From the NCBI GenBank assembly GCA_020631735.1, contig CM036170.1:66789737-66853736 (forward strand): DNA of 64,000 bases. Direction: 5' to 3'. This DNA comes from Saccharum officinarum (Eukaryota > Streptophyta > Magnoliopsida > Poales > Poaceae). Shown one piece after another: positions 45,045 to 56,386 of the stretch; the first letter of the stretch is position 1, and each line of letters opens with the position of its first letter. The translations under genes were made by a program, and so were the position numbers. The notes under the pieces were generated by a model, which was given only the letters and a program-made list of their open reading frames with translations, made no database searches and was not told the origin of the DNA.

Positions 45045-48000
45045 ATGTTTCTCACTTACTCTGATGTGGTTTCAGGAGGCAAAAGCATTGTGAACATCAC
45101 GAACATTCCGACACTCAACGGGACCAATTACCGTGTGTGGCGGGAGAAATATGAACTAGAACTTGCGTTGGGAGAGGTCGATTTTGCCATCATCTCACCG
45201 TGTCCCACTGAACCTGTGGATCCGGTGAGAGAAGAAAATGAATCTGACGCTGATTTCACTGCTCGAAAGCGTGATCATGTTGAGATAAGAATGAAATATG
45301 ATCTTGAACATAGGCAATGGACCCTCTCCAACCGCAAGTGCTTATTGGTAGCTAAGGCCACCATAGAAGAACAGATAAGGGGCTCAATCCCTGAATGTGC
45401 TACTGCCACAGAATATCTTGATAAAATTAAGAGTCAGTTTACTGGGTCTACCAAGGCCACAACAAGTTCACTGATAAAGAAGCTTGTGAATGAAAAATAT
45501 ACTGGTGGTAGCATCAGAGAGCACATTTTGAAGATGAACACCACGACATCTAAGCTAAAATAGATGAATTTGAAGGAAGATGATTTCCTGATTCATTTGA
45601 TTTTTGCTTCCCTGCCAAAAGAATATGATACTTTCATTGTGAACTATAATATGCAGCCTGAAAGATGGGGCATAGAAAGACTTATCTCAATGTGTGCTCA
45701 AAAAGAAGAGAGGATAAAATCCTCACAGAATGAGTCCGCCCATTTTGTGAAGGATAATAAAAGAAAGAACTTTAATAGCAAGAATTCTAAACCACAGGGG
45801 AAACCCAAGTGGGACAAGGCCTCTTCCTCAAACTCACAGGGAAAGAAACCCCAGGAACCTGAAAATCAGCAGAGCAACTCCTATGGTGGAGCTGAAAAGG
45901 ATCAATGCAAGCACTGCTTTAAGAAGGGTCACTACAAGAGAGACTGTCCTGACTTCCTGAAATCTCTACTAAAAAGAGGTGATGAATTTATTACATTTAT
46001 AGATAAATTCCTGTATTTATGTTATGCTAAATCCACTTGGTGGGTTGATTCAGGAGCAACTATTCATGTTGCAAATTCCTTACAGGGGTTAAGTGGGACG
46101 AGAACCTTGCAAAGAGGAGAAAGAACGATTAAAGTGGCAAATGGAGTACAAGCCGACGTTGAAGCGATTGGAGATTTATCTTTAGAATTGAACAACGGCT
46201 TTGTACTTAGACTTAAAGAAGTACTTTATGTTCCCTCTTTGCGAAGAAATTTGATAAGTATTTCAAAACTTGATGATGACAGAATTGATTGTCATTTTGG
46301 TGCTGGCAAATGTAAGATACTCGTTAACAATAAATGTGTTGGTCTTGCCTTCCGACAAGACAAGCTTTATTTGTTATCTCTTGATGAAAATGCGAATAAT
46401 GTATGCGATGAGAATATGAATGATTCCCCATCTGCGAATGTAACTAAGAATCGGAAGCGAATTGATGATGCCTCTTCGAAATTATGGCACTGTCGCTTGG
46501 GCCATATTTCGAGGGGGAGAATGGAACGGCTAATCAAAGAATCAATTCTTCAGCACTTAGAATTTTCAGATTTAGAACAATGCGTTGATTGCATCAAAGG
46601 AAAGTATATCAAGAAAATTAAGAAAAATACCAAACGAAGCACAGGAACTTTAGAAATAATCCACACTGATATATGTGGTCCATTTCCTGTGAAAAGCGTG
46701 GATGGTTATGATTCGTTTATAACATTCACAGACGACTACTCTCGTTATGGCTATATTTATCCAATTAAAGAAAGATCGGAAGCATTGGATAAATTCAAAA
46801 TATTTAAAGCTGAGGTTAAAAATCAGCATGATAAGAAAATAAAGATAGTACGATCAGACCGAGGTGGAGAGTACTATGGGCGACATACCCCATATGGCCA
46901 AATTCCTGGACCGTTTGCAAAGTTTCTACAGGAAAATGGCATAGTCGCTCAGTACTCCACACCGGGGGGAGCCTCAGCAGAATGGAGTGGCTGAAAGACG
47001 TAACCGTACCTTAATGGATATGGTAAGAAGCATGATAAGTTACTTCACATTACCGATTAGTTATGGATGGAGGCACTGAAAACCGTCATTCACATATTTA
47101 ATCGAGTACCAAGCAAATCGGTGCCCAAAACACCGTATGAATTGTGGACAGAAAGGAAACCCTCACTTAACCATTTGCGTGTGTGGGGCTGTCCTGCTGA
47201 GGCAAAAGTGTTTAACCCAAACATAGGAAAGTTAGACTCCAAGACAGTCAGCTGTCATTTCATTGGCTATCCAGAAAGATCAAAAGGATATCGGTTTTAT
47301 TGTCCTGACAGACATACGAAAATTGTAGAAACAAGACACGCTGTGTTTTTGGAGGATAACATGATCAGGGGGAGCATGGTAGCACGAGAAATAAGCCTAC
47401 AGGAGAAACGGGTACATGTACCCACTCCAATGGTTGAAGAACCATTCTTTACGCTACCTGTTGCTGTTGAGCTCACAGTGCAGGACACTATAGAGCTAAC
47501 ACCTGTTGCAAGTTCTCCCGTGGCGACAATAAATGAATATGAGGAACCTGTCCTTGAGGAGGCTGTCCTTGAGGAACCCATAGAACCAAATGTCGCACAT
47601 GAGGAAGAACAACAACAGTCCAATGTGGAACAAGTGCCAGAGGCCCCTAGAAGGTCTCAAAGAACAAGAAGGTCAGCTATTTCTAATGACTATGAAGTTT
47701 ATGAAATAGAAGAATTTCAGATGGGGGATGATCCCACCTCATTTGAAGAAGCCATGAGAAGCGACCACTCATCAAAGTGGCTTAAGGCCATGGAAGATGA
47801 AATAAAATCAATGAGTACCAACAAAGTTTGAGACTTGAAAATTATTCCTAAAGGAGCCAAAACAGTAGGTTGTAAATGGATCTACAAAACAAAATATGAC
47901 TCCCAAGGGAACATAGAAAGGTTTAAAGCGCGACTTGTGGCGAAAGGCCTTACGCAAAGAGAAGGGATTGATTACAATGAGACGTTTTCTCCAGTCTCAT

Positions 48001-49294
48001 GTAAAGATTCCTTCAGAATTATAATGGCACTTGTGGCCCACTATGATTTGGAGTTACATCAAATAGATGTAAGAACGGCGTTCCTTAACGGGGATTTGGA
48101 AGAAAATGTTTATATGACACAACCGAAAGGTTTTGTTGTAAAAGGAAAAGAAAATATGGGATGCCGCCTAAAGAAATCAATCTACGGATTGAAGCAAGCC
48201 TCAAGACAGTGGTATTTGAAATTTGATAGAACAATAAAATGTTTTGGGTTTAAGGAAAATGTTGAGGACAATTGCGTTTACGCAAAATTCAAGAATGGAA
48301 AATACATATTCCTAATCTTGTATGTGGATGATATCCTGCTTGCTAGCAGTGATGTCAATCTACTAATGGAAACGAAGAAATTCTTGTCCTCAAACTTCGA
48401 TATGAAAGATCTTGGTGAGGCCTCGTTTGTTTTGGGAATAGAGATTCACCGAGATAGAAGAAAGGGGTACTAGGATTGTCGCAAAAGACATACATAGAAA
48501 AGGTTTTGAAGAAATTTAGTATGCATGCGTGCAGTTCTTCACCTGCTCCTATTGTCAAGGGCGATAGATTTGGGGAACATCAATGTCCCAAGAATGAATA
48601 TGAGATTAATCGAATGAAAGCGGTACCGTATGCTTCAGCAGTTGAAAGTTTACAATATGCTCAAGTGTGTACACGCCCTGACTTGGCTTTTGTCACCGGG
48701 TTACTTGGCAGATATCAAAAGAATCCAGGAATAGAACATTGAAAATTGGTGAAGAAAGTCCTGCGTTATTTATAGGATACGAAAGGCCTCATGCTAACGT
48801 ATAGAAGATCTGATTCCCTGGAGATAGAGGGGTATTCAGATTCCGATTATGCGGGAGAAGAAAGAAAATCCACGTCAGGATATATATTTACTCTCGCAGG
48901 AGGGGCTATATCATGGAAAAGCTCCAAACAAATCGTAACTACATTCTCGACAATGTATGCCGAGTTTGTAGCATGCTATGAGGCAACGGGGCAGGTGAAT
49001 TGGCTAAAGAAATTCATACCCGGATTGAAAGTGATTGATAATATCAATGAACCACTGAGGTTGTATTGTGATAACAACCCAGCGGTACAGTATGCTCACA
49101 ACAATAGGTCAAGTGGTGCTGCCAAACACATTGACATAAAGTACTATATTGTGAAAGATAAAGTTCGGGATCATATAATAAATCTTGAGCATATAAGTAC
49201 AGAGAAAATGCTCGCGGATCCGCTCACTAAGGGCTTACCACCCAACGTGTTCAGAGAACACGTAGCCGGCATGGGTTTAAGGGAAAGCTTATGA
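45045..49294 (+). pseudogene. gag-pol of the second copia element, multiply interrupted
   Basis: Gag (TLNGTNYRVWREKYELEL) is cut by TAG at 45561-45563 and resumes in the same frame. A CCHC knuckle (CKHCFKKGHYKRDC), protease (WWVDSGATIHV), integrase (LWHCRLGHIS, HTDICGPF, SDRGGEYY), RT (LYVDDILLAS near 48320) and RNase H (GYSDSDYAGE) follow. In integrase the frame slips at a G run near 46966 and returns by about 47065. A TGA lies at 47829-47831, another frame change near 48470, and TGA/TAG at 48740-48742 and 48773-48775. This contrasts with the indel-free pol of the Sirevirus. Confidence 0.9.
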
Positions 49295-49505
49295 TTCCCG
49301 AACATACGAAGGGCCCAGAAGAAACTTCATTCCAAACAGAGAAATGTGTTGTGGCTGTTAGTCTAACGGCACTAATTGTTGTGACGATGAAACAGTTCAA
49401 TGCACTAATCTGCAATGGAATAGGATAGAAACAAGAAAAATATGAATCGAAAGATTGAGTATGAAATTAAAGAACAAAGAAAGTGATGAGAGATCAAGGG
49501 GAGAA

Positions 49506-49970
49506 TGTTGGAAGTGATCTCCCTCCATTAGGCCCAACGGCCTTTTGGGCCTTGTTCTCGCGCCCTGATCGAGGGCGCCCAACCCAATATGGTTGGTGGG
49601 CCCCCGTCGCACAGCGCTATAAATAGGAGGTGGGGGCTCCAGGGATGAGGTACAAGGTTCACCAAAGAGCCAGTTCCCCACCGGACATCCTAACCCTAAT
49701 CCCGATCTAGAGAAGGGGCGCTGCCAACGACGGGAAGCACCACCGAACCCATGGCGCCGGCGAACGACCCCAACACCGGCACTTCCTCCGGATCGGCTAC
49801 TCCTGCTCCTACTGATGGTTTGCGTTTTCCGTCGTTTCGCTTTTACTCTCTCTCGTATTCGCAGTGGTAGTTGTTTTAGATCTTACACATTTACTGTGAA
49901 TCAATTTTGACCACTTCCTACAACGAATCCGTACCCGATCTAATGAATGAATGAACTATGAGAGACAACA
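49506..49970 (+). repeat. Right LTR of the second copia element (465 bp)
   Basis: Matches the left LTR with scattered, mostly transition, differences; TATAAATAG at 49618-49626. Followed by the GCATG target copy. Confidence 0.93.
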
Positions 49971-49975
49971 GCATG

Positions 49976-51642
49976 CACTGCTGTGTGCGTGGCAGTGTGG
50001 CACACAGCACAGTGGCACTCGACGGATCTGGTGGCGTTTACGGCGGCCGGGCCCGGGCGGTTGGCGGGTTGGGCCCGAAGCGCGCCCCAAAGCCCGAGAT
50101 CTCTCTCTTTCCGGCGTCACTGCAACGCAGGTCATGATGCCGCCGCGAGCGATGGATGGGGCTGCGGCTCCGTCCGACGCGCGGAGCCGGTGGGTGACCG
50201 CCCGGTCCGTCGTCACGCTGCCGCTGTGCTTACCTCATCTTCAAAAGCCTGTTTCTGTGGGCACATGTAACTGGGCATGACGAAGCTGCCGACGACGGTG
50301 CCGTTAGCAAACTACCAAATGCGACGTCGTTGCCTGCACCTGGTCCTCAACCCCGCAGCATCGATCTCATGCATTGATCTTCAATTCTTCATGCATTGAC
50401 CCGATCAGCTAGTTCAAGATGCAGGCGGGGCGGGTTTTAAACGTTGCCCACCAACCCGCCCCGCAAAATCAACGTTCGCGGACAACGCGGTTCAGCTGCA
50501 AGTTCCTTGTGGTCTAACATCGTTTGGTCCGCCAAACCCACTGGACAACACAATAAGCTCGCTAAGAACCCGCAAGAACCACAGCCGCTGTCGTCGAAGC
50601 TGACGGTGTCGTGCTCCTCCGCTCTTCGTCTCCTTCGCCCACTCTACCTCGAAACCCCATAGATGGAAAGTATGTTTGCCGCCATGCCAGGCGCCGGCGA
50701 CATGGCCGCGGTGGAGGAGGAGGCAGGAGAGGATGGGGCCGACATGGCTGCCACACAGATGCAGGCGTTCGCTTCTGGGGGATGCTGATGCGTCACAGTG
50801 GCTGCGGCTTCATCATCCGGCGATTGGTTCCACGGAGATGAGGCCGGCGGTGGCCCAGTCATGTTTCCACGATCCTCACCTCCATTCGGTTTCTTGAATT
50901 TCAGATTAGATTAGTCCAAACGCGGCCTGTGCATTCTTGCACTGTCTTCTTTCTGATGTGCTCAGCAACCTGTCATGCTATTCATATATGTATTCCTGAA
51001 TTCTGGCATATGGTTGAGAAATCGTAGCTGGTAGCTAATTTTTTCAGCTACTGTAAGCTATTCGTATGAAGCTCTGCAGCAACGATGTAATCTATATTTG
51101 ATCGTATATGTATTTTCGATACTTTTTTGTTTATTTAGTAGCAATAATCGACACTATTAGTCATCTCCATAACTGCATTACAGAATTAGGCTGGCAAGGA
51201 CTAGTACAGTACAACAGAGGCAAGTAAGCTGAGCTATGAGGTTAATTTAGTTTTTCTAGTATCGCGGGCTATGCGGATTTTTGCTAGTCACCACTGAGCC
51301 CACAAACACAAGTTGAGCCACTGGAATTAACAAGCGGACAACCGCTAAATACTGCGGGTTTGCGGCTGTCCGCAACCCGCCCGGCCTGCATCCTGAAGCT
51401 AGTACAGCTAGAGACCCTCTGTCTACCTGCATATTAGGAGTATAATCTACCATATATACCCTTATTCCTATATACCAATTACTGATCCCACAGAAGGCCA
51501 TGTCACCGGAATTTCCTGGCCCTGCGATCCAGCACCAACGGCCACCAGAGCACGATCCCAGGAGGTTATCTGTGAACTGAGTTTAGCTCAGCTAGTTAAA
51601 GGAAATGAAGTCATGTTCAGTACGTACACATCGATTTATTTA
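49976..51642. other. Repeat-bearing spacer
   Basis: No gene is supported. Contains a possible TIR element (50418-51392). Frames at 50000-50280 and 50560-50900 are open on both strands and lack domains. Confidence 0.4.
50418..51392. mobile_element. Possible TIR transposon, about 975 bp
   Basis: The left end GATGCAGGCGGGGCGGGTT is matched by an inverted right end (complement GATGCAGGCCGGGCGGGTT), 18 of 19 identical. Both sub-ends carry further GCGGGTT/CGCGGAC motifs, as in grass hAT-like elements. No adjacent target duplication could be aligned, though AGCTAGT occurs near both ends. No transposase. Confidence 0.45.
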
Positions 51643-51836
51643 GACCTTGTTTAGATCCTAAAATTTTTGGGAAAAAATTCCTGTAGCACTTCTCGTTATT
51701 ATTTGACAAAATTTGTCTAACTATGGACTAACTAGGCTCAAAAGATTCATCTCGACATTTACAGACAAACTGTACAATTAGTTATCTTTCTGTGCAAAAA
51801 TTTTTAGCTCTTTTTACCCATCTAAACCAGGCCTTA
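51640..51836 (+). mobile_element. Tourist-like MITE, 191 bp, TTA target duplication
   Basis: The element 51643-51833 has ends GACCTTGTTTAGATCC and CATCTAAACCAGGCC, flanked by TTA at 51640-51642 and 51834-51836. The core is shared with copies at 627, 2130-2877 and 59031. This copy fixes the family as PIF/Harbinger-like. Confidence 0.85.
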
Positions 51837-52640
51837 CTTCCCTCTTCCACGCTTTGGATTACGGCATGCCATCGTCAATGCGGATCATCCAGCCAGGACC
51901 AGGAGGATAAATAAAATATACTAATCCTGACCTCCCCGGCTCCCCGTACGTGTACGTCATCATCCATCCTGCTGCCTCCAAATTCTTCTGGAAGCCTCGC
52001 GGGCAACCGCCAACCTGTAGAAAGAAGTAGCGTCACTCGGTCGGATGGAAGCGTCCGGGGTTGTCAAGGATCCATCGCAGTTTCACCAGCTTCAGCGAAT
52101 CGGCGTTGCTGACACAGCTAGTACTTGTTCTGGCGGACGATCTGGCTGGTGCGGGTGGGATCTGGGATCCATGGATCCTCCTGACCAATGGATTGTGTTT
52201 GACCCCGAGCTCTCAATTCTCCAACCATGTACGGGTCCCAGCTTGGAGCATCAATCAATGCCCTGTTCGGTTACTTGGAAAAACAGCTTATACTGATGTT
52301 AATAGTGATTTTTTGTGAGAAAAAATATTATTACTTCGCTGAAACGGTACAGTTAATAAGTTCAAGCCAACAGGACAGGCCAAGGATATAAATTAAATCT
52401 TCATAATTTCTGGTGTCCTGGTCCAATGCATCTTCGGTCTTGCGTCACGCGTGCGTGTTTGTTGTGAATTTTCTTTCATCTTTATTTTGATTCGTAAGTA
52501 GACTCGATCGTTTTTTTAGAACAGACAAAGCAAGTAGCAAAACTGTACTATTAGTTGAAATCCGCAACATGCATGATATGTTGGGCTGCATCACGCGACG
52601 CAAAACACGACAGACATCCGTTGATTTGGGTAGTGCACAG
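51837..52640. other. Spacer with a small MITE
   Basis: Holds the MITE at 52261-52376. Frames at 52045-52318 are unsupported. Confidence 0.4.
52261..52376. mobile_element. Small MITE (same family as 925-1038)
   Basis: Starts CCCTGTTCGGTTAC and ends CCAACAGGACAG, with the interior TTTTTTGTGAGAAAAA signature. Ends are worn. Confidence 0.55.
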
Positions 52641-53400
52641 GGAAAGGGTCTCTCAACCCAAAACTTCCCCTTTCCAACCGGGGACGCAAATCACGCACCC
52701 AAACGTCCCCAGCCGAGCCCTACCGAGCGCCGCCCGCCTCCCTGCATGCTCCTCGCCGAGCCGACCGCGCCCCGCCATGGATCCACCTCGCCACGCCGGA
52801 GGCTCCCCGCCTGGACTCGCCTAGCCGGTTGCGCCCCGCCATGGGTCCGGTGGAGGGGATGAGCAGGGTGGACGGCGGAGGGGATGAGGTGGCCGACGGC
52901 CGAGCCGCGCTGGAGAGGGGTGGGGCTGGGCAGGGCGATGGCGTCGTATGGACGGAGCGGTATGGGGCGAGGTTGTGCCGTCGCGAAAGGAGCCGGTGCA
53001 GGGGCGGTGTTGCGGTGCTACGCCGGCACAGAGACGGAGACCGAGCTCGCCACCTCGCGCAGGCCGCTCCTCGCCGCGTCAGTCGCTCCTCGCCGCAGGG
53101 AAGGCCTCGCGGACCCGCTTGGCCCGCCGTGGCGACCGAGCTCGCCACCCCCATCTCCGACGGCGGCCTCCTCAACTACGGCAGCTCCCTCCCCATCCCC
53201 GGCTCCGGTCGTCCCCGGACACGCCTTGGCCCGCCGCGGTGACCGAGCTCGCCACCCCATCTCCGACGGCGGCCTCCTCAACTACGGCAGCTCCCTCCCC
53301 ATCCCCGGTTCCGGTCGTCCCCTTCCCTCGTGGTGGTGGGCCCCGCGCTGCAGGGAGGACGCAAAGAGACGGAGGGAGACACTTTTTTGCCTTGCGTGTT
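52641..53400. other. GC-rich island with tandem duplication, no gene called
   Basis: Frames are open on both strands (for example 52884-53645 plus) and give Ala/Pro/Arg-rich translations without domains. It contains the 107-bp tandem repeat at 53119-53331. It could be a captured gene fragment or a dead first exon. Confidence 0.4.
53119..53331. repeat. 107-bp tandem duplication (two copies)
   Basis: Copies start at 53119 and 53226 with TTGGCCCGCCG and run in register through CTCCTCAACTACGGCAGC and CATCCCCGG, with only a few substitutions and a 1-bp length difference. Confidence 0.9.
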
Positions 53401-56228
53401 GCCCGACTCGCAAAATGAGTGCTGTGTTTGCGTTCTTTGGAGGCTGGTTTTGCCAAAAAAAAAACTGTACACGAGGCATTTTAGGTATGAGTCATGTTAT
53501 GGCTATCCTGTTGGAGTCAGTCTCGAAGGATCTCAACTGGGTAGCACACTACAGTGATGTTATTAGCTGGTTGCCAATTTTGCCCATGTGGAATATAATG
53601 CAGGAGATTAAATTTTACTCGAATTCGTATGCAGGAACCAAGTAGACGTAAGCATGCGGCAAAAATCTCAGGCTCAAAACCACGAACTTCTTGTTTTCAT
53701 CAGCTAGACTACATAATATATCCACGTGCAATCCAAATACTGTTCCCGGTCTACCAAGCAATTCATGCGCACCACGTGAAATCCGGGAAATGGTACTAGT
53801 ACGAGACAATGACCGGGAAGACGATCTCGGCCATGGACTCCCCTGGCTCCAGACATCAGACACGTGATACGTATAAATGACAACAAGACAGCTGCGGCGG
53901 TAGAGTACAGTACAGCCAAACTACCAAAGTCGTCATGCATTGCTGTCCCATACGCATGCGGCCGGCACATATGCGCTTGAAGCAGACTAACGGAGGGGGG
54001 CTTTACAATTTTGCGTACGGTGGCCCATACAAGACAGGTCCAGCGAAATGGCAACCGGCTAATAACATGTCATCCACTGTGCCAAATCTCTTTTGACTTG
54101 AAATTCACTGTCTTTTTTTGGCGCTTTAGATACTTGTACTAGGGTTGGCGGACGGGGTCGGTGAGGTGAGCATCTCCGAGAGGTCCTGCGATTTTTTTTT
54201 CAAAACCATGCGGTTTTACAGCTCGTCAAAAATCATTGGGAGAAACCAATAAGATCATCTCCTAAAGTTTCCAATAAATCACTCCTAAAATATAGATGAT
54301 AATTTTATATCAGAAATCCTATACTATATCTAAAATCTCTTAACCACTTTTATATATTTTTTCTCTTGTACATTTGCATTTGGAACATTTTCTTTACTCT
54401 TTATTCTTTTCCCGCCTTTCGACCTTTAGATTGGCTGTAGTATACGGGCGTTTGGATCGCTGCGGAGAAGATACACGTGACCTTGCATCTTTACGCGCAA
54501 GGAGATTTTTTCCCCAAGTGCCAAAGGATTGAGAGGTGGGTTTGGGAGTTGTTGGAGATTGATTTTTTTCATTCTTTCCAAAAATCATGTATCGGCAAGG
54601 ATTATTGGGTACTCTTGGAGATGCTTGCTCTAGCGGTTAATCCATGTGCATGTTCTTCCATCTTTTTACTATTTATATTTATTGTTTGTTATTAAATTTC
54701 CAAAAAAGAGCAGTAATTAAATCGTGGTAATTATATTTCAGCCTTGTATATTGTCTAACTAATAAAGATTTGTGCTCTTGAATTTTGTCCTTACCGAACT
54801 CATCCAAATATTTTATTTCTTGAGGAAAATACATTGCGGGCACTCCTATATTCTGGGTGTCCAAAATTTTGGTTCATTTCAGGGCTATTTTTCTTATATA
54901 ATCGGATTCTTGGTGGGAAAAAAATGAGAACCTCACCAAACTTTTTGATCATTTCTAATTTTTAGAACTTTCGACTAGCATAATCTGGAATTGAAAAAAT
55001 CACCGTGGTACGGTGATTATAGGCGAAAACAAACAGGGCCTTAACAAACGCATACAAACTCACATGATCTTGACGGCATTGTTGTTTGATGTAATAGATG
55101 GGCATAGCTTGAAACATAATATTGCAGCTCCCATGTTAATGCGTACATTTTGTTCTTCAATGTTCCAAACATTGATGTTTGATGTTTTGACCCATCATAT
55201 AAAAAATGTTAAATTTAGACATATGAAATATAGTTTTTCAAAAGGATCGCAAGAGATTTGTCACTATTTTTTATTAATTGAAGAAAAGAAAAGAAACCAA
55301 ATACAACCAAGAAAAAAAACTTGCAACTTCAGTTGTGACATAAGAGCTACCAAACAAACGGCATTAGAAATATAGTAGGTTGGTGTTTGTTCTGTAACTA
55401 GAAACATTGCTTTGGTCTTTTCAATACATTACTTTTGCTATGTATCTAAACATATTGTAGGTCTAAGTAAATAACAAAAGATATGTTTTCTTAAAAAAAA
55501 CTAAAACATCCTATAATTTAGAATGGAGGGAGTTTTTACTATATATTTAGACATAATGTACATATCTAAGTACATAATAAAAGATATGTTTCTAAACCAA
55601 AATGCCTTATAATTTGGAACTAAAGTAGTGGAATGAACTAAAGTTCTCGTTGTCTGTTGTGAAGAGCGAGGCTTGTGCGTCAAAATTGAGCTGTAACCAT
55701 TTTTGAACCCTGAGGATCCTGTCGCAATGCTTACGAAGTGGGAAATCGTTTTCCCTAATAAAACTTCAAAAAAAAAGAGAAAAGAAATACGTCCACACCT
55801 TAATTTCTGCTTTTTTATTTCCATGTGAGGTATCACTTTTCAGTCCACACAAGTTATGTTGTATACGTAATACGTAATACGTGTATGAACAAAATACGTA
55901 TAGAATCTCGTAGAAGACGTGCCGACAGTTTGAATTCGACCCCACTGACGTGAAATTTGGTCTACTACGTTCGGCATTTGGAGTCCAAGCGTCGGACCAG
56001 CCGATTTATCGTAGCCTCGTAGGAGAAAAAGGGTAGGAAATGACCGTCGCATTCGACGCGGAAACCGGCTGGGTAATCTGCCAAAGCGAAGCATTTGGAT
56101 GAACCTGGCGTCGTCGAATCGAAGAGAAAAAGGGTAAACTGAGGGGAAAACGGCCATTTTAAAAAAATAGATAAAAGGAAGCAGGCTTGACTGCCAATTG
56201 GAGGTCAAACCAGAGCAGCATCCCTGCC
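53401..56228. other. Spacer upstream of the FQR1 gene
   Basis: AT-rich. A worn Stowaway-like fragment (about 55495-55625, ending TTATAATTTGGAACT) is visible. Frames at 53615-54054 and 55013-55375 have no recognisable domain. Confidence 0.4.
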
Positions 56229-56236
56229 TATAAATA
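56229..56236 (+). promoter_or_regulatory. TATA box of the FQR1 gene
   Basis: TATAAATA, about 150 nt before the ATG at 56387, predicting a start near 56260 and a 5' UTR of about 125 nt. Confidence 0.65.
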
Positions 56237-56386
56237 CTACTCTCCACTGGCCGGAAACTGACACCACCAGTCCACCACCAAGGCAGGAGCGCCGATCCAT
56301 TCGGCACAACAACCCCTGCTCTGCCCCCGCCCGCCGCAGGAGTTCCCAGATCTCCCTCCGGCCACAGGAGCTCCGAGCCCTCTCCA

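Larger units (their letters stand above)
43214..49975 (+). mobile_element. Second Ty1/copia retrotransposon, complete, with 5-bp target duplication
   Basis: LTRs 43219-43682 and 49506-49970 begin TGTTG and end CA. GCATG flanks the element on both sides (43214-43218, 49971-49975). A primer-binding site (TGGTACCGGAGC, a variant of the tRNA-Met type) follows the left LTR and a purine tract AAGGGGAGAA precedes the right one. The interior has a 1.36-kb leader and gag-PR-INT-RT-RNase H in copia order. By eye the LTRs are about 95% alike, so the insertion is not recent. The coding region is disabled. Confidence 0.95.

Noticed and set aside
52884..53645. 253-residue plus-strand frame
   Set aside because: Crosses the 107-bp duplication, is open on the other strand as well, and matches no family.
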